Assembly (NCBI RefSeq): GCF_040567655.1
Contig: NZ_JBEXAC010000001.1
Span: forward strand, 1,240,001-1,304,000
DNA length: 64,000 nucleotides
Source of the DNA: Chitinophaga sp. H8
GTDB lineage: Bacteria; Bacteroidota; Bacteroidia; Chitinophagales; Chitinophagaceae
Direction: 5' to 3'
Position 1 is the stretch's first letter. Every line of letters starts with the position of its first letter. The notes beneath the pieces are model-generated. The model was not told where the DNA came from and searched no databases. It saw only the letters and a program-made list of their open reading frames with translations. This document shows positions 1 through 8,113 of this stretch, one piece after another. Position numbers and translations under genes: made by a program.

Positions 1-610
1 GTATCAGCACTTCATTCACCTTTTCCTGTTCCGGAATACCATGACGTTGCAGCTCTATATAAAAATCATCCCCGAAAATATCCAGCCACCATTTGAATTC
101 CTTTTCACCGGCTTCTTCTCCGTGTTTGAGAATCGCTTTGGGCACAGAAGCCCCCAGGCAGCAGGTGGTAGCGATCAGCCCTTTATGATATTGGAGGATC
201 AGTTCTTTGTCAATACGCGGATACTTACCGTACATCCCTTCCATGTATCCCAGGGAACACAGTTTGATGAGATTACGGTAGCCTTCATCATCCTTGGCCA
301 GTAATACCTGGTGATAGCGGATATCTTTTTCCTCCCGCGTAAACGAACGTTTATGCCTGTTCTCTACGATATATACCTCACAGCCAATGATGGGCTTCAC
401 CTTCAGCCTTTTATCCTTTGGATCGCCGGGATTGAGTTTGTTATTATATGCCTCTGCCACAAACTGGAAAGCACCAAACATATTGCCGTGATCTGTGATC
501 GCCAGTGCAGGCATATTGCTCGCCATCGCTTTCTTATACAGCGACTTGATATCAGCCGCACCATCCAGCAGGGAGTATTGTGTGTGTACGTGTAAGTGGG
601 AAAAAATCAT
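1..610 (-). CDS. dnaE: DNA polymerase III subunit alpha, N-terminal part (runs off left edge)
   Basis: The first 203 codons of a minus-strand gene are present. Translation from the ATG at 610-608 begins MIFSHLHVHTQYSLLDGAAD, the typical start of DnaE with the PHP-domain motif HVHTQYSLLDG. It continues with ITDHGNMFGAFQF, GCEVYIV and TTCCLGASVPK, all conserved in the PHP domain. The product is the replicative polymerase catalytic subunit; only the PHP domain (about residues 1-200) is visible. The start codon lies only 4 bases from an inverted heptad-repeat element (615-697), which would therefore sit in the mRNA leader. Identity is very likely; the C-terminal palm, fingers and tau-binding parts are outside the window. 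Confidence 0.95.
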   Translation of the reverse strand, partial: MIFSHLHVHTQYSLLDGAADIKSLYKKAMASNMPALAITDHGNMFGAFQFVAEAYNNKLNPGDPKDKRLKVKPIIGCEVYIVENRHKRSFTREEKDIRYHQVLLAKDDEGYRNLIKLCSLGYMEGMYGKYPRIDKELILQYHKGLIATTCCLGASVPKAILKHGEEAGEKEFKWWLDIFGDDFYIELQRHGIPEQEKVNEVLI

Positions 611-614
611 ATAC

Positions 615-697
615 TAGCTTTTAGCAGTTAGCATTTAGCTTTTAGCTGTCTACACATTTCCTGCGCTAACAGCTAACAGCTAATGGCTAATAGCTTA
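615..697. repeat. Heptad-repeat element A: inverted pair of (AGCnnTT)n arrays
   Basis: Plus-strand units AGCTTTT, AGCAGTT, AGCATTT and AGCTTTT (616-648) are followed, after about 16 bases, by the same kind of units on the other strand (665-697). The arms pair over about 32 nt with a handful of mismatches, giving a long imperfect hairpin. The element fills the space just upstream of the dnaE start and belongs to the same family as elements at 13060, 20662 and 28121. Confidence 0.85.
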
Positions 698-866
698 TTA
701 ATTGTCCGTCTGCAAAAATCCGACTCTTAGCGGAGATAAAAAATTGTAACTGGGTGAAATTTATCCACAACGTTATACGTTATAAACAATTATAGTATCT
801 CATGACCTATCAATCAGGTCATTAGTTACTTTATATTTTGTAACTTCGCCTAATTTTAAGCGAGAA

Positions 867-1613
867 ATGATGGCAAGAAAAGGACATATAGTACTCAAGA
901 TATCGATTTGTGCACTGGTACTGAGTTCCTGTTCTACCATGAAAAAGCCCGCTGGCAGTGCTAAAAATACAACTACCAGCCCTAACAACGGGAAAGTAGA
1001 ATTTCTGGACGATATCACCTTGCGCCGGGGAGCCACTAAAAGCTCCGCGCACCATTACAATGGGCGTAATGTAGGGATCAGCAATAATATTACGATGAGT
1101 AGTGCCAACCTGGAGAATGCGCAGGGCTGGCAATTTAAATATGCACAATTACTGGACGTGCCGGTAGAAGAGGTCAGTAATTTTCAGCTGTTTGGTTTTA
1201 TTGAAGACTGGATGGGCACGCCATATCGCCTGGGGGGCAAAACAAAAGATGGGATTGATTGCTCCAATTTTGTCAGCACGCTGTTAAACGCAGTGTTCCA
1301 GCTAAATATCATTGGCAATTCCGTACAACTTTACTCGCAGGTAAAAAGGCTCAGTGCACGCAAAGAACTGCGGGAAGGAGATCTGGTATTTTTTAAGATC
1401 AGCCGTCACCGGATATCACATGTAGGCATCTATCTCGAAAACGATAAGTTTGTACACGCCTCCACCAGCTCTGGTGTGATGATCAGCGATCTGAACGAAC
1501 CTTACTGGAAACGTTATTATGCCGGAGCAGGCCGCATGGAAGGCGTACCTGATGTAAGCATGAAACATCATTCCAAAAAAGAAGAAGTAGGCGAGTTTAT
1601 TATCGCCCCTTAG
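867..1613 (+). CDS. NlpC/P60 (C40) peptidase lipoprotein
   Basis: 248 residues. The N-terminus has a short hydrophobic stretch followed by the lipobox LSSC, so this is a predicted lipoprotein. The C-terminal half carries the C40 peptidase core: GTPYRLGG, then DCSNFV with catalytic Cys132 (counted from the ATG at 867), and RISHVGIYL with the catalytic His. Members of the family cut peptidoglycan stem peptides (D-Glu/DAP bonds), so a role in cell-wall remodelling is inferred. The alternative start at 870 (second Met) is equally possible. Its 3' end overlaps the convergent flippase gene by 14 bases. It is transcribed away from dnaE. Confidence 0.88.
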   Translation: MMARKGHIVLKISICALVLSSCSTMKKPAGSAKNTTTSPNNGKVEFLDDITLRRGATKSSAHHYNGRNVGISNNITMSSANLENAQGWQFKYAQLLDVPVEEVSNFQLFGFIEDWMGTPYRLGGKTKDGIDCSNFVSTLLNAVFQLNIIGNSVQLYSQVKRLSARKELREGDLVFFKISRHRISHVGIYLENDKFVHASTSSGVMISDLNEPYWKRYYAGAGRMEGVPDVSMKHHSKKEEVGEFIIAP

Positions 1614-3087
1614 TAATCTTTTTCAGCGCCATTTTCCAGAAACCGTTAATGTCTTCAGAAACACGGCCTCCCAGTATCAATGCCGCGAAAACACCCACAA
1701 ATACAATACTGATCACCATGCTGTGCACATACAGGTTGCTCATGTCGGGTACCAGGTATACCGCCAGGTAGCTGAGCGCACCTGCCAGTATCGCTTTTAA
1801 GGTATTGATGGAGAAAGGGAACAGGTTAAATTTTCTCCAGATAAAAGTGAGCCGGATAATATCGTAGATCGTAAAAGCGATCAGGTTGGATAAGGCTGCC
1901 CCCAGGATACCAAAATGGGTGATCAGGAAATAATTGCCCGGCACAATCAGGAATATCAGGATGGCAGAGGTATAAAAGTCAAACTTCCAGAAGTTGGAGG
2001 TGCCAATGATCACATTGTTGAGCCCCGTGCCCATATCAATGATCTTGGAGATGCCCAGGATAAAGATGACCCATTTACCTGCTGCATATTCTTTGGGCAG
2101 GAAACTGAAAAAAGTATCGAGGTTGATCCAGATGATCAGGAATATAAAGAGGGCGGCAATAAGCATGTTGAGGGACGACTTTTCATAGATCATCCTGATA
2201 TTAGCGTAATCCTTGTCTTTCCAGGATTGGGATAGGATCGGTGTAGCAATGCTGATAATACTGCGCTGAGGTACCTGTATTACGGTAGCCATATATGCCG
2301 CAATGGTATATACCGCGGTATTATCCAATCCTTTTATACCGGAGATGAAAAGTGAGTCCAGCGCCTGGGTAACGATAAAAAAGGAGCTGCCTGCAAAAAC
2401 GAATCCTCCATAATTGATCATCCGTTTTTTCAGTTTACGGGTTACATTGCTGACTTCCCTGGCAAAATACAGCTCTCCCTGTTTGTGCAGATAAAGAGCC
2501 AGCCATACAGCCGGAACAAAATATAAAAGCGAATAGGCAATGATAAACTGGTGAAAGTTGAACAGGTGTAATATAAAGGCTAAAATAAGCAAAGTAGTGA
2601 CCACCCGAAGTACCAGCTCTTTCTGGATGGTAGACATGATCGTTTTACGCACGCTCCAGCAATAGGCTTCAAAAAAGGAGAAGCAGAGCAATAAAAACGA
2701 AAAGGGATAGATCAGGTAATAGTAATCAACAAACAGGGGAGACTTGGTAATGAATTTGGCAATGATCTGTTGTTTGAATACGATGGTAAGACCGGCAATG
2801 ATGGTGAACCCCAGTAAACTTACTAATGCAATGCGGGTAAAGAGGTCGTTTTTATTTTTGGGTAGGTTATCCCTGTAAAAGGGAAAGAATTTAAAAGACA
2901 CCGAAAAAGATCCCAGGGTAGCAAAGCCGGAAATAGTAAGTCCCACGTCCAGCAACACTTTTGTTAAACCTACTTGTTCCGGTTCCAGGTAATTGGGCAG
3001 TAAAAAGAATGTATTAACAGCGCCAATCAAAAAACCAAAGTAGGTGAAGAAGAGAGAAAAGACACCCTGCTTTTTAATAATTCCCAT
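1600..3087 (-). CDS. Polysaccharide flippase (Wzx/MATE-like, MviN/MVF superfamily)
   Basis: 495 residues with about 12-14 hydrophobic membrane segments and short charged loops. The start MGIIKKQGVFSLFFTYFGF resembles Bacteroidota oligosaccharide flippases. I chose the ATG at 3087 over an upstream TTG (3144) because the family usually begins MGII and because a TAnnTTTG element at 3142-3149 overlaps the TTG start. The family moves undecaprenol-linked repeat units across the inner membrane. It stands divergent to the glycan-assembly genes at 3194-8048 and probably serves the same polysaccharide. The 3' end overlaps the C40 peptidase gene tail-to-tail. Confidence 0.85.
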   Translation of the reverse strand: MGIIKKQGVFSLFFTYFGFLIGAVNTFFLLPNYLEPEQVGLTKVLLDVGLTISGFATLGSFSVSFKFFPFYRDNLPKNKNDLFTRIALVSLLGFTIIAGLTIVFKQQIIAKFITKSPLFVDYYYLIYPFSFLLLCFSFFEAYCWSVRKTIMSTIQKELVLRVVTTLLILAFILHLFNFHQFIIAYSLLYFVPAVWLALYLHKQGELYFAREVSNVTRKLKKRMINYGGFVFAGSSFFIVTQALDSLFISGIKGLDNTAVYTIAAYMATVIQVPQRSIISIATPILSQSWKDKDYANIRMIYEKSSLNMLIAALFIFLIIWINLDTFFSFLPKEYAAGKWVIFILGISKIIDMGTGLNNVIIGTSNFWKFDFYTSAILIFLIVPGNYFLITHFGILGAALSNLIAFTIYDIIRLTFIWRKFNLFPFSINTLKAILAGALSYLAVYLVPDMSNLYVHSMVISIVFVGVFAALILGGRVSEDINGFWKMALKKITKGR

Positions 3088-3141
3088 AAATCCCTGCGTG
3101 ACTTTTAATAATAGATGTTGCCAGCCTATTAAGTTTAGGCC

Positions 3142-3149
3142 CAAAGGTA
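3142..3149 (-). promoter_or_regulatory. Bacteroidota -7 element (TACCTTTG) for the flippase gene
   Basis: The minus strand reads TACCTTTG, matching TAnnTTTG, about 55 bases before the chosen flippase start. No clear -33 TTTG was found at the right distance. It lies back to back with the plus-strand element at 3150-3157. Confidence 0.45.
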
Positions 3150-3157
3150 TAAATTTG
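3150..3157 (+). promoter_or_regulatory. Bacteroidota -7 element (TAAATTTG) for the glycan cluster
   Basis: The plus strand reads TAAATTTG, a match to TAnnTTTG, 37 bases before the ATG at 3194. It abuts the oppositely directed element at 3142-3149, so the divergent flippase and glycan-assembly operons may share one compact control region. Confidence 0.45.
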
Positions 3158-3193
3158 CGCTAATTAAACGTTTTTTTAATACTTTTAACACGC

Positions 3194-3946
3194 ATGTACA
3201 TACTGTATCGCATAAAGAAAACCGTTAAATATCTGCTGTTTGGCTGGTGGCGTAATCTGGGAACGTTCTTTGTTTATCTGAAGGAATATTTTCAATTTAA
3301 ACAGCGATCAGACGGACGTTTTCCTATCAGGGCCAGCGATATGCATCCGTATCTGGAAGACAGGACCAAAGTGACCCCCTTCGATCATCATTACATTTAT
3401 CATCCGGCATGGGCTGCGCGTATCCTGGCACAAACAAGACCGGAAAAGCATATAGATATTTCTTCCATCCTGAGTTTCAGTACCCAGGTATCGGCGTTTA
3501 TCCCCATGGAATTTTATGATTACCGGCCGGCAACAGTGACCTTAAGTGCACTGTATTGCGGGAAGGCGGATCTGACCAATCTGCATTTTGCAGACAACAG
3601 CATTCCTTCTTTATCTTGTATGCATACCATAGAGCATATCGGCCTGGGCCGTTATGGCGATCCTATGGACCCGCAGGGCGATCTGAAAGCCATTAAAGAA
3701 TTAAAGCGGGTAGTAGCTCCCGGAGGAAGCCTGCTTTTTGTAACACCTACCGGCAAAGCGGCCATTCATTTTAATGCGCACCGGATTTACAGCTATACAC
3801 AGATCCTGTCTTATTTTGAAGGGTGGTCACTTGAAAATTTTGCACTCATCATGGATGATGGCAGTTTCAAAGCGGTGGCTACCGAGCAGGAAGCCAACAG
3901 TCAGTCGTATGGCTGCGGTTGTTACTGGTTTAAAAAACATCAATAA
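3194..3946 (+). CDS. DUF268 family protein in glycan cluster
   Basis: 250 residues. It resembles the DUF268 family: HIDISSILSFSTQVSAFIP in the middle, SLSCMHTIEHIGLGRYGDP with the conserved HxxEHxGLGRYGD pattern, then a VAPGGSLLFVTP strand as in class I methyltransferases. The fold is probably Rossmann-like, but a clear SAM-binding glycine motif is not visible. The function is unknown; DUF268 genes are commonly found in polysaccharide clusters. First gene of a plus-strand run with tight spacing (16 bases to the next gene). Confidence 0.75.
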   Translation: MYILYRIKKTVKYLLFGWWRNLGTFFVYLKEYFQFKQRSDGRFPIRASDMHPYLEDRTKVTPFDHHYIYHPAWAARILAQTRPEKHIDISSILSFSTQVSAFIPMEFYDYRPATVTLSALYCGKADLTNLHFADNSIPSLSCMHTIEHIGLGRYGDPMDPQGDLKAIKELKRVVAPGGSLLFVTPTGKAAIHFNAHRIYSYTQILSYFEGWSLENFALIMDDGSFKAVATEQEANSQSYGCGCYWFKKHQ

Positions 3947-3961
3947 TTTATACATCTTTCT

Positions 3962-4657
3962 ATGTTTCAAGTAGGTACAACAAATGAGGAGGCCCGCAGG
4001 GAGTGGATTAAAAATACCCTGGCCAAAATCCCCGCAGGCAGTAAATTATTGGATGCAGGGGCAGGAGAGTGCCAGTATAAACCATTTTGCAGCCACCTGG
4101 AATATATTTCGCAGGACTTTGCGCAATATGATGGTACCGGCAATGTAGGCCTGCAGATGGGTACCTGGGATAATACCAAACTGGACATCGTATCAGATAT
4201 ACTGGCCATCCCTTTGCCAGACAACAGCGTGGATGCTATCATGTGCACAGAAGTTTTTGAACATATCCCGGACCCTGTAGGAGCTATCCGGGAATTTAAG
4301 CGTTTGCTGCGTCCCGGAGGATATCTGTTGCTCACAGCTCCTTTCAACAGCATTACCCATTTCGCTCCCTACCATTTTTCTACCGGGTTTAACCGCTTCT
4401 TTTATGAGAAGCATCTTCCGGACAATGATTTTGAAATCACGGAGCTGACACCCAATGGCAGCTATTTTGAGTGTGTGGCCCAAGAGGTAAGAAGGGTGAA
4501 AAGCGTGGGTAAACAATATGCCAACACGAAAATATCCCTGCTGGATAAAGTGATCCTGCACAGCACGCTGTGGGTATTACAACGGCTTAGCAAAAAAGAT
4601 AAAGGCTCATCAGAATTGCTGAGCTATGGCATTCATGTATTTGCAAGAAAAAAATGA
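3962..4657 (+). CDS. Class I SAM-dependent methyltransferase
   Basis: 231 residues. Motif I is KLLDAGAGECQYKPF (near residue 25), followed by a CTEVFEHIPDP strand and the LLRPGGYLLLTAPF motif typical of the Methyltransf_11 type. Predicted to methylate a small molecule or sugar; the position between DUF268 and glycosyltransferase genes suggests modification of the surface glycan. The stop codon overlaps the start of the next gene as ATGA, indicating translational coupling. Confidence 0.85.
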   Translation: MFQVGTTNEEARREWIKNTLAKIPAGSKLLDAGAGECQYKPFCSHLEYISQDFAQYDGTGNVGLQMGTWDNTKLDIVSDILAIPLPDNSVDAIMCTEVFEHIPDPVGAIREFKRLLRPGGYLLLTAPFNSITHFAPYHFSTGFNRFFYEKHLPDNDFEITELTPNGSYFECVAQEVRRVKSVGKQYANTKISLLDKVILHSTLWVLQRLSKKDKGSSELLSYGIHVFARKK

Positions 4658-5550
4658 CCACGGTAATCCCCCATACCGGCACGATGGTGCAAACAGCAAG
4701 TACGGTGGAGGGGCCGGTAGTGTCTGTAGTCATGTCTGTCTATAATGGCGGACAATATCTCGCGGCAACACTGGACAGCCTGCTGGCACAAACCTTTTCA
4801 AACTTTGAGGCAATTATACTGAATGATGGCTCTGCGGATAATACCGCCGCCATCCTGGAAGATTATGCCCGCCGGGATAGCCGTATCAGGTATGTACCCC
4901 TGGAACAGAACAGGGGATTGGTATATTGTTTGAATGCAGCAGTTGCATTGGCGCAGGGCGTATATATTGCCCGTTTGGACGGGGATGATATCTGTATGCC
5001 TACCCGCCTGGAAGAACAGGTGGCCTGGTTAAAAGCCAACCCGGAAGTAGACCTGGTGTCCAGCTGGGTAGCATTTATTGATGAAGCCGGCAAGCCATCC
5101 GGGCATTGGGAGCTGGACCGCCAAACCAACACCCCCGCACAGATCAGGAAGCAGATGGTCAAAGACAATTGTATTGCACATCCTGCTGTAATGGGCAAAG
5201 CGGAGGTTTTTAAAACACATCCCTATCATGCAGACCAGCCTAAAAGGGAAGATCATGACCTTTGGTTGCGCCTGCTGAGCGAAGGATATGTAATTGGAAA
5301 AATAAGTAAAGTACTGCTGTTGTACCGGGTGCATGCCGCTTCTGTAACCCGAACAGATGCCCGGCAGGTGAACATATTTATGAAGATATTTGAGACAAAA
5401 TATGTTTTCCTGAAAAATCAGCTGCAACAACGGAGGTGGGGACTGCTGGAATGGCGGGTGGCCATTTATATGATCGCAGATCTGGTAAAGGCATTGTTGA
5501 AAGCAATAAAAAAAAGTGTACGTCATGTATTATCGCCTAAGCATTCTTAA
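4654..5550 (+). CDS. Family 2 glycosyltransferase
   Basis: 298 residues. The GT-A fold is marked by VSVVMSVYNGGQYLAATLDS, then NDGSADNT and the metal-binding ARLDGDDI motif (DGDD). Later KREDHDLWLRL fits the catalytic-base region of GT2 enzymes. It should add one sugar from a nucleotide donor to the lipid-linked glycan on the cytoplasmic side. It overlaps the methyltransferase by 4 bases and the next glycosyltransferase by 26 bases. Donor and acceptor cannot be told from sequence. Confidence 0.88.
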   Translation: MTTVIPHTGTMVQTASTVEGPVVSVVMSVYNGGQYLAATLDSLLAQTFSNFEAIILNDGSADNTAAILEDYARRDSRIRYVPLEQNRGLVYCLNAAVALAQGVYIARLDGDDICMPTRLEEQVAWLKANPEVDLVSSWVAFIDEAGKPSGHWELDRQTNTPAQIRKQMVKDNCIAHPAVMGKAEVFKTHPYHADQPKREDHDLWLRLLSEGYVIGKISKVLLLYRVHAASVTRTDARQVNIFMKIFETKYVFLKNQLQQRRWGLLEWRVAIYMIADLVKALLKAIKKSVRHVLSPKHS

Positions 5551-6745
5551 AAGATACCTGGAAGATTTGCTGATGCTGCCTTTTATACTCATAGGACGTA
5601 TATTGGCCCGGGTGCGTCCGTTGCCGCAATCGTATGATATTTTCTTCTTCTTCCCTTTTTACCATATTGGCGGTGCTGAAAAGGTGCATTACCAGATAGC
5701 ACAGGCTACGGGGAATAAACAATGTATCATCTTCTTTACCCGGAAATCCCAGAATACGCTTTTCCGGGAAGCATTTGAAAAAACAGGGTGTACCATCCGG
5801 GATATTTCCCGGTATACAGATAATAAGTTCCTGTATGTTGTCAATATTATATTCCGGGGGATCATCAGCGGTTATATAAACCGGCAACAGGAAATCCCCC
5901 TGGTATTTAACGGACAATGTAATTTTGCATATAAGCTTTCCCGTTGGGTAAAGCGTGAAGTAGCCCAGATAGAGCTGATCCATTCCTATTGTTCGTTTTC
6001 ATTTATCCGCGTACCCTTCCTGCCATTTTACCGTGCTACGGTGATGATCAGTAAGGTGCGTATTGAAGATCATTTGTTGCAGTACGAAAGATGGGGCATC
6101 CCGGGGCATTATGCCGGCAGGATCCATTATATTCCCAATTGTATTCCTTTACCTGCGCAGGCGCCGGACACGGCCAAATACCACACCGCAAAGCCGGAAG
6201 TGCTGTATGTGGGGCGTGCTACGGCAGAAAAGCGGGTACATCTGATCGCACAGATGGCAGAACAAGCTGCGCAGCAGGGATTACCTTTTACTTTTGGTTT
6301 TCTCGGAGAGGTAACCGATGCTATTCCTGCCCATTTGCGGCCTTACTGTCATTTGTATGGCAATCAAAGTGAAGCAGGCGTTATCAGTGATATTTACAAA
6401 CGCGCCGTTATACTGGCGCTGGTATCAGATACAGAAGGTTTTCCCATGGTGGTAATGGAAGGAATGGCACATGGACTGGCCATGCTGGTAACCCCGGTAG
6501 GAGATATTCCCCTGCATGTAAAAGATGGGGAGAACGGGTTCCTGCTGGAACCTGTAAATGATGAAGCCGCTATTGTCAAAGCCGGGGTGACACATCTGGC
6601 AGCTTGGGCGGCACAGCGGGACTGGCTACAGGCCACGGGGCTGCTGAACCGGCAGTATGCATTGGATCATTTCGGACTGGCGCAGTTTGATGCCGCCTAC
6701 CGCCAACTTTTTACACAAGTGAGGGCAGATAAACATGGATGGTAA
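5525..6745 (+). CDS. Family 4 glycosyltransferase
   Basis: 406 residues from the ATG at 5525; a GTG at 5516 gives three more residues. It shows the GT-B pattern: N-terminal FPFYHIGGAEKVHYQIA, then VLYVGRATAEKRV opening the C-terminal Rossmann domain, and the EGFPMVVMEGMAHGLAML donor-site motif (EX7E). Retaining glycosyltransferase for the surface glycan. It overlaps both neighbours, which supports one operon. Confidence 0.87.
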   Translation: MYYRLSILKRYLEDLLMLPFILIGRILARVRPLPQSYDIFFFFPFYHIGGAEKVHYQIAQATGNKQCIIFFTRKSQNTLFREAFEKTGCTIRDISRYTDNKFLYVVNIIFRGIISGYINRQQEIPLVFNGQCNFAYKLSRWVKREVAQIELIHSYCSFSFIRVPFLPFYRATVMISKVRIEDHLLQYERWGIPGHYAGRIHYIPNCIPLPAQAPDTAKYHTAKPEVLYVGRATAEKRVHLIAQMAEQAAQQGLPFTFGFLGEVTDAIPAHLRPYCHLYGNQSEAGVISDIYKRAVILALVSDTEGFPMVVMEGMAHGLAMLVTPVGDIPLHVKDGENGFLLEPVNDEAAIVKAGVTHLAAWAAQRDWLQATGLLNRQYALDHFGLAQFDAAYRQLFTQVRADKHGW

Positions 6746-8048
6746 CAGGAAAATATTAGTGATCAATTACTACTGGCCCCCCAGTGGCGGCGCTGCAGTG
6801 CAAAGGTGGCTGGCCCTCTGTAATTTGCTTGCAGAGATGGGATGGGAAGTATCAGTGCTGACAGTGGATGAGCAATATGCTACCTATCAGGTATATGACA
6901 CCTCTTTAACAGCAGCTATCCGTGCTGATATAAAAGTATATACCACTCGCACACTGGAGCCATTTGGCATCTTCAAGCTGCTCTTTGGCAAGAAAAGTAT
7001 GCCCAAACCGGCTTTTGCGGATGGACGCAAGCCCGGGCTGGCCAATAAAATAGGCCGTTTTGTAAGAGGCAATATTTTTGTTCCGGATCCCCGCAAGTAC
7101 TGGAAATACTTTGCGGTATCCAAAGCCAGGGAGCTGATCACTACCCAGGATATTCACCTGGTGGTAACGGCAGGTCCCCCGCATTCCACGCATTTTATCG
7201 GGCAGCAACTGAAGAAAACACTGCCGATACGCTGGATCTGCGATTTTCATGATCTGTGGACGGACATTATCTTTTATAACCTGTTGTATAAGCTGCCCAT
7301 CACTAAAAGGATGGAAAAACAACTGGAAAAAAAGATATTGGAAAACTGTGATGGCATCCTCACGGTAGGAGAAGGGTACAAGGCTAAATTGTTGAGTAAG
7401 TCAGACAAACTCTCCCCCGAAAAGATCAGTATTGTGCCTATTGGTTATGACGAAAACATGTTTCTCCGGGAGGATACACCCTCCGCAACGCCTGTTTTTA
7501 CGATCACCTATGTAGGTACTATCGCCGCTTATTATCAGCCAGAAGTGTTTTTCCAGGCAGTAAAACAGTTGATCAGTAAATATCCGCATGCTCCCGTCAG
7601 ATTATTGTTTGTAGGCGTAGTGCCGCCGGATATGTTCAACAGTATTGAAGCCCATGGGCTTGCCGCTGTATGGGACTATAAGGCGTATGTACCACATGCA
7701 GAAGCAGTAGCTTACATGAAAAAGGCCACCGTACTGTTGCTGGTAAATCCGGTTACACCCGATGAAGAAATGGTAATACCCGGGAAGTTGTATGAGTATA
7801 TGGCCAGTAAACGGCCGGTGATCAATATTACGTCCCTGAAAAGTGAAACTGCCGCTATTATTGCGCGATGTAATGCCGGGCGTACCTTTGACCGTAGCAT
7901 GCTGGCCCCGTTGACAGCTTACCTGGAAAGCCTGTTGTTGCAATGGCTGGACAAAGGAGCCGTGATACAGGATTTTAATGAAGCGGCTATTGCCGGTTAT
8001 AGTCAGCGGGCTATTGCTACCCACTTATCAGATTATTTATCCGCATAA
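6735..8048 (+). CDS. Family 4-like glycosyltransferase (WbuB/WcaI type)
   Basis: 437 residues. The start ILVINYYWPPSGGAAVQRW is characteristic of the WbuB-like branch of GT4. The C-terminal domain opens with FTITYVGTIAAYYQPE, and the donor region has VIPGKLYEYMASKRPVI. Last gene of the plus-strand glycan operon; it begins 11 bases inside the previous gene and is followed by a strong terminator. Acceptor and sugar are unknown. Confidence 0.87.
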   Translation: MDGNRKILVINYYWPPSGGAAVQRWLALCNLLAEMGWEVSVLTVDEQYATYQVYDTSLTAAIRADIKVYTTRTLEPFGIFKLLFGKKSMPKPAFADGRKPGLANKIGRFVRGNIFVPDPRKYWKYFAVSKARELITTQDIHLVVTAGPPHSTHFIGQQLKKTLPIRWICDFHDLWTDIIFYNLLYKLPITKRMEKQLEKKILENCDGILTVGEGYKAKLLSKSDKLSPEKISIVPIGYDENMFLREDTPSATPVFTITYVGTIAAYYQPEVFFQAVKQLISKYPHAPVRLLFVGVVPPDMFNSIEAHGLAAVWDYKAYVPHAEAVAYMKKATVLLLVNPVTPDEEMVIPGKLYEYMASKRPVINITSLKSETAAIIARCNAGRTFDRSMLAPLTAYLESLLLQWLDKGAVIQDFNEAAIAGYSQRAIATHLSDYLSA

Positions 8049-8063
8049 TCCTGTCTTCCGGGT

Positions 8064-8101
8064 ATAAAAAAAGTCCTTGCAAGCTGCAAGGACTTTTTTT
8101 A
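8064..8101. terminator. Bidirectional rho-independent terminator
   Basis: AAGTCCTTGC pairs with GCAAGGACTT around a short loop, with an A-run before and a T-run of eight after. It lies between two convergent genes (glycosyltransferase and YfhO-like protein) and can work in both directions. Confidence 0.92.
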
Positions 8102-8113
8102 TGACGTATATTT

